From an uncultured Solobacterium sp. (GTDB lineage Bacteria > Bacillota_I > Bacilli_A > Erysipelotrichales > Erysipelotrichaceae), in the NCBI GenBank assembly GCA_905235315.1, contig CAJOLG010000083.1:1-7986 (forward strand): 7,986 nt of DNA, given 5' to 3'. Positions 6,108-7,986 of this stretch are shown here, in pieces. The stretch's first letter is position 1. Every line of letters begins with the position of its first letter. The translations under genes were made by a program, and so were the position numbers. The notes beneath the pieces were generated by a model. The model was not told the DNA's origin. It saw only the letters and a program-made list of their open reading frames with translations, and made no database searches.

Positions 6108-7466
6108 ATGAAAAAATTTACGGATTTTAATCTGCATAAAAAAACGATGCGGTTTATAGAGATCAACGGATTTAAGACGCCGACACCGATTCAGGAAGAA
6201 GCGATTCCCGCAATCCTGAAAGGGAAGGATGTGATCGGGCTTTCAAAAACCGGAACCGGAAAAACGCATGCCTATCTGATTCCCATTATGGATCGGGTTG
6301 ATTCCTCGAAGAAGGAAGTACAGGCGGTAATTACGGCTCCGACCAGAGAACTTGCATCTCAGATTTTTGATAAGGCAAAGCGGATGACCGAAGTTGATCC
6401 GGCTCTTTCCGTTCGGCTTTATGTCGGCGGAAAAGACCGGGAAAAGGACCTGAAGCAGCTGAAGACATCGCAGCCGCATATCGCAATCGGAACACCGGGG
6501 CGCATCCGGGATCTGTTTCTGAATGAAGGGGCACTTCGGATCGACAAAGCTCCGATTCTGATCGTGGATGAAGCGGATATGACCCTGGAATACGGGTTTC
6601 TTGATGAAATCGATGCGTTTGCCGGCCGGATGGCTGAGAACCTTCAGATGGCCGCCTTTTCCGCTACCATGCCGGATCAGCTGAAACCGTTCCTGAAGAA
6701 ATACATGCATCAGCCGGTCACATTCCGGATTGAAGAATCCCGGTTTACACCGGAAATCACCCATGTTCTGGTTCCCTGTTATCACCATACCTATGAAGAG
6801 GTGATCCGTTCCATTCTTCCCGGATTTCAGCCGTATGTCTGCCTGATCTTTGCGAACACGAGAGAGACTGCCCATGAAATTGCGGAGGATCTTCGTTCCA
6901 TGAAGCTTCCGGTAACGGAACTGCATGGGGATCTTGAAAGCAGAAAGCGCAAACAGGCAATGAAGGAAATTCAGCTTGGCATCAATTCCTATGTTGTGGC
7001 GACGGATCTCGCCGCAAGAGGGATTGATCTTGATACGGTTACGCATGTCATTTCGTGCGGATTTCCGGAGGATCTGGAGTTTTATGTGCACCGTGCCGGA
7101 CGTACGGCCAGAGCCGGATCAACCGGTACGTGCTATGCGCTGTACAAAGAAGGAGACGATGCGGCGATCCGTTCTCTGATGAAATCGGGAATCCGGTTTG
7201 AACACCGGCGTTATCGGGCAAACGGCTGGCAGGACCTGCATCCTTACGGTCAGAAGCGTCTGAAAAAAGATGATGAAATCGAAAAGCAGATCGCGATGAT
7301 CATGACGAAAAAGAACACAAAGGTGAAACCCGGATACAAGAAAAAGCGGGCTGCCCAGATCCAGCAGATTCACCGGAAAAAGAAACGGGAATTTATCCGT
7401 TCCAAGATAAAAGAAGAGAAACTTGCAAGGTATAAGGAAACCAGCCGCAAGGAGAATAAAGAATGA
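6108..7466 (+). CDS. cshB: DEAD-box ATP-dependent RNA helicase (CshB-like)
   Basis: This is a cytoplasmic RNA helicase likely to act in RNA remodelling, ribosome assembly or cold adaptation. All core motifs are visible in the 452 residues: Q motif with TPIQ (Q29), motif I SKTGTGKT (46-53), Ia APTRELA (77-83), Ib TPGR (129-132), II DEAD (154-157), III SAT (185-187), IV LIFANTRETA (246-255), V TDLAARGID (299-307) and VI HRAGRTARAG (328-337). A lysine- and arginine-rich tail (about 400-450) probably binds RNA. The ATG at 6084 is in frame but lies at or before the predicted transcription start. The ATG at 6108, eight codons later, follows AGGA (6093-6096) and gives the standard MKKFTDF start. The gene lies between ispH and nfo as cshB does in B. 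subtilis, which supports CshB over CshA. The TGA stop overlaps the nfo ATG. Confidence 0.93.
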   Translation: MKKFTDFNLHKKTMRFIEINGFKTPTPIQEEAIPAILKGKDVIGLSKTGTGKTHAYLIPIMDRVDSSKKEVQAVITAPTRELASQIFDKAKRMTEVDPALSVRLYVGGKDREKDLKQLKTSQPHIAIGTPGRIRDLFLNEGALRIDKAPILIVDEADMTLEYGFLDEIDAFAGRMAENLQMAAFSATMPDQLKPFLKKYMHQPVTFRIEESRFTPEITHVLVPCYHHTYEEVIRSILPGFQPYVCLIFANTRETAHEIAEDLRSMKLPVTELHGDLESRKRKQAMKEIQLGINSYVVATDLAARGIDLDTVTHVISCGFPEDLEFYVHRAGRTARAGSTGTCYALYKEGDDAAIRSLMKSGIRFEHRRYRANGWQDLHPYGQKRLKKDDEIEKQIAMIMTKKNTKVKPGYKKKRAAQIQQIHRKKKREFIRSKIKEEKLARYKETSRKENKE

Positions 7467-7986
7467 TTATCGGCTCTCATGTTTCGATGAGTGCGCCGGA
7501 GTATGTGCTCGGGTCGGTAAAAGAAGCGCTTGGCTACACGGTGCGAATGCATTGATGCTGTATACGGGTGCCCCGCAGAACACAAAGCGGAAAGCGGTTG
7601 AAGAACTGCGGATTGCGGAAGCGAAAACGGCGATGAAGGAAGCAGGGATTCCGATGGAACATCTGATCGTTCATGCGCCGTATGTCATCAATCCGGCAAA
7701 TACAACAGATGAACGGGTCATGGATCTTGCCCGTACGTTTCTCATTGAGGAAACGAAACGTACTGCCGCTATCGGAGCTTCCTATCTTGTACTGCATCCC
7801 GGCAGTTTTACAACGACGGATCTCGATACCGGAATTGCGGGTGCGGTAAGACAGCTGAATGACGCTTCTTCCGAGTTTGCGGAAGGAGTGACGGTCTGTC
7901 TAGAAACAATGGCCGGAAAGGGCAGTGAAATCGGCTGGCGTCTGGAACAGCTCGCTGACCTTCTGTCGGGGCTTCATACGAATGAC
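7463..7986 (+). pseudogene. nfo: Endonuclease IV (Nfo), frameshifted near its start and cut by the window edge
   Basis: Endonuclease IV is a zinc-dependent AP endonuclease of base-excision repair. The start ATG overlaps the helicase stop (ATGA) and has AAGGAG at 7449-7454 eight bases upstream. The first 25 residues (MIIGSHVSMS to ALGY) match the Nfo N-terminus. The frame then runs out of phase and stops at 7553-7555, giving a 30-residue product. From 7540 the frame that is two bases further on reads GANALMLYTGAPQNT and stays open to 7986. It contains metal-ligand motifs VHAPYVIN (His), LVLHPGS (His) and CLETMAGKG (Glu). The extra AC at 7538-7539 could be a duplication in TACAC, and removing it joins GY to GAN as in homologues. 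The last metal ligands lie beyond the window. Whether this is a true mutation or a sequencing error cannot be told here. Confidence 0.9.

Noticed and set aside
1..7986. Defence system, prophage, CRISPR or insertion sequence
   Set aside because: No integrase, transposase, direct-repeat array, terminal inverted repeats or defence-type domains were seen. All genes are housekeeping types apart from the small lipoprotein.

Overview
The window holds ordinary chromosomal housekeeping genes of a Gram-positive, low-to-mid-GC bacterium of the Bacillota (Firmicutes). The evidence is a tyrosine T-box riboswitch ahead of tyrS, a YtgP-type MurJ flippase followed directly by an RsuA-type pseudouridine synthase, and the gene order ispH / CshB-like helicase / nfo, which resembles the Bacillus subtilis yqfP-yqfR-yqfS neighbourhood. 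The IspH C-terminus is also of the Bacillus-like TSGSSTP type. The base composition looks close to 50% GC, and an Erysipelotrichia-like lineage is possible, but that is a guess. I see no phage, IS, CRISPR, defence or other mobile element.

Layout. (1) 3-629: the 3' part of a LacI/GalR-family regulator resembling CcpA, cut by the left edge. (2) 626-868: a promoter whose -35 overlaps that gene's stop codon, then a T-box leader with a UAC specifier, a foldable antiterminator and a competing terminator. (3) 895-2145: tyrS, closed by a strong intrinsic terminator at 2156-2194. (4) 2205-5184: a promoter and a tightly overlapping operon of a small unrecognised lipoprotein, murJ and rsuA. (5) 5150-6051, minus strand: ispH, convergent with rsuA and overlapping it by 35 bases. 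(6) 6072-6079: an AT palindrome giving perfect -10 hexamers on both strands between the divergent ispH and helicase genes. (7) 6108-7986: a DEAD-box helicase followed, with a 4-base overlap, by nfo (endonuclease IV), cut by the right edge.

The most notable points are two broken reading frames. ispH is interrupted exactly at a canonical A AAA AAG slippery heptamer (5353-5347, minus strand), and the full 65-residue C-terminal tail is intact in the -1 frame. nfo carries a two-base excess near 7535-7539. The ispH break coincides with a GC hairpin plus T6 run that, on the plus strand, looks like the terminator of the lipoprotein-murJ-rsuA operon. The same bases would therefore be coding sequence on one strand and a terminator on the other. 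Sequencing or assembly indels are the simplest explanation for both breaks. Programmed frameshifting in ispH is possible but weakly supported.

Functionally the genes serve regulation of carbon use (possible), tRNA charging, peptidoglycan precursor export, rRNA modification, isoprenoid synthesis by the MEP pathway, RNA remodelling and base-excision repair. I found no convincing undescribed system. The least characterised gene is the lipoprotein fused by overlap to murJ.
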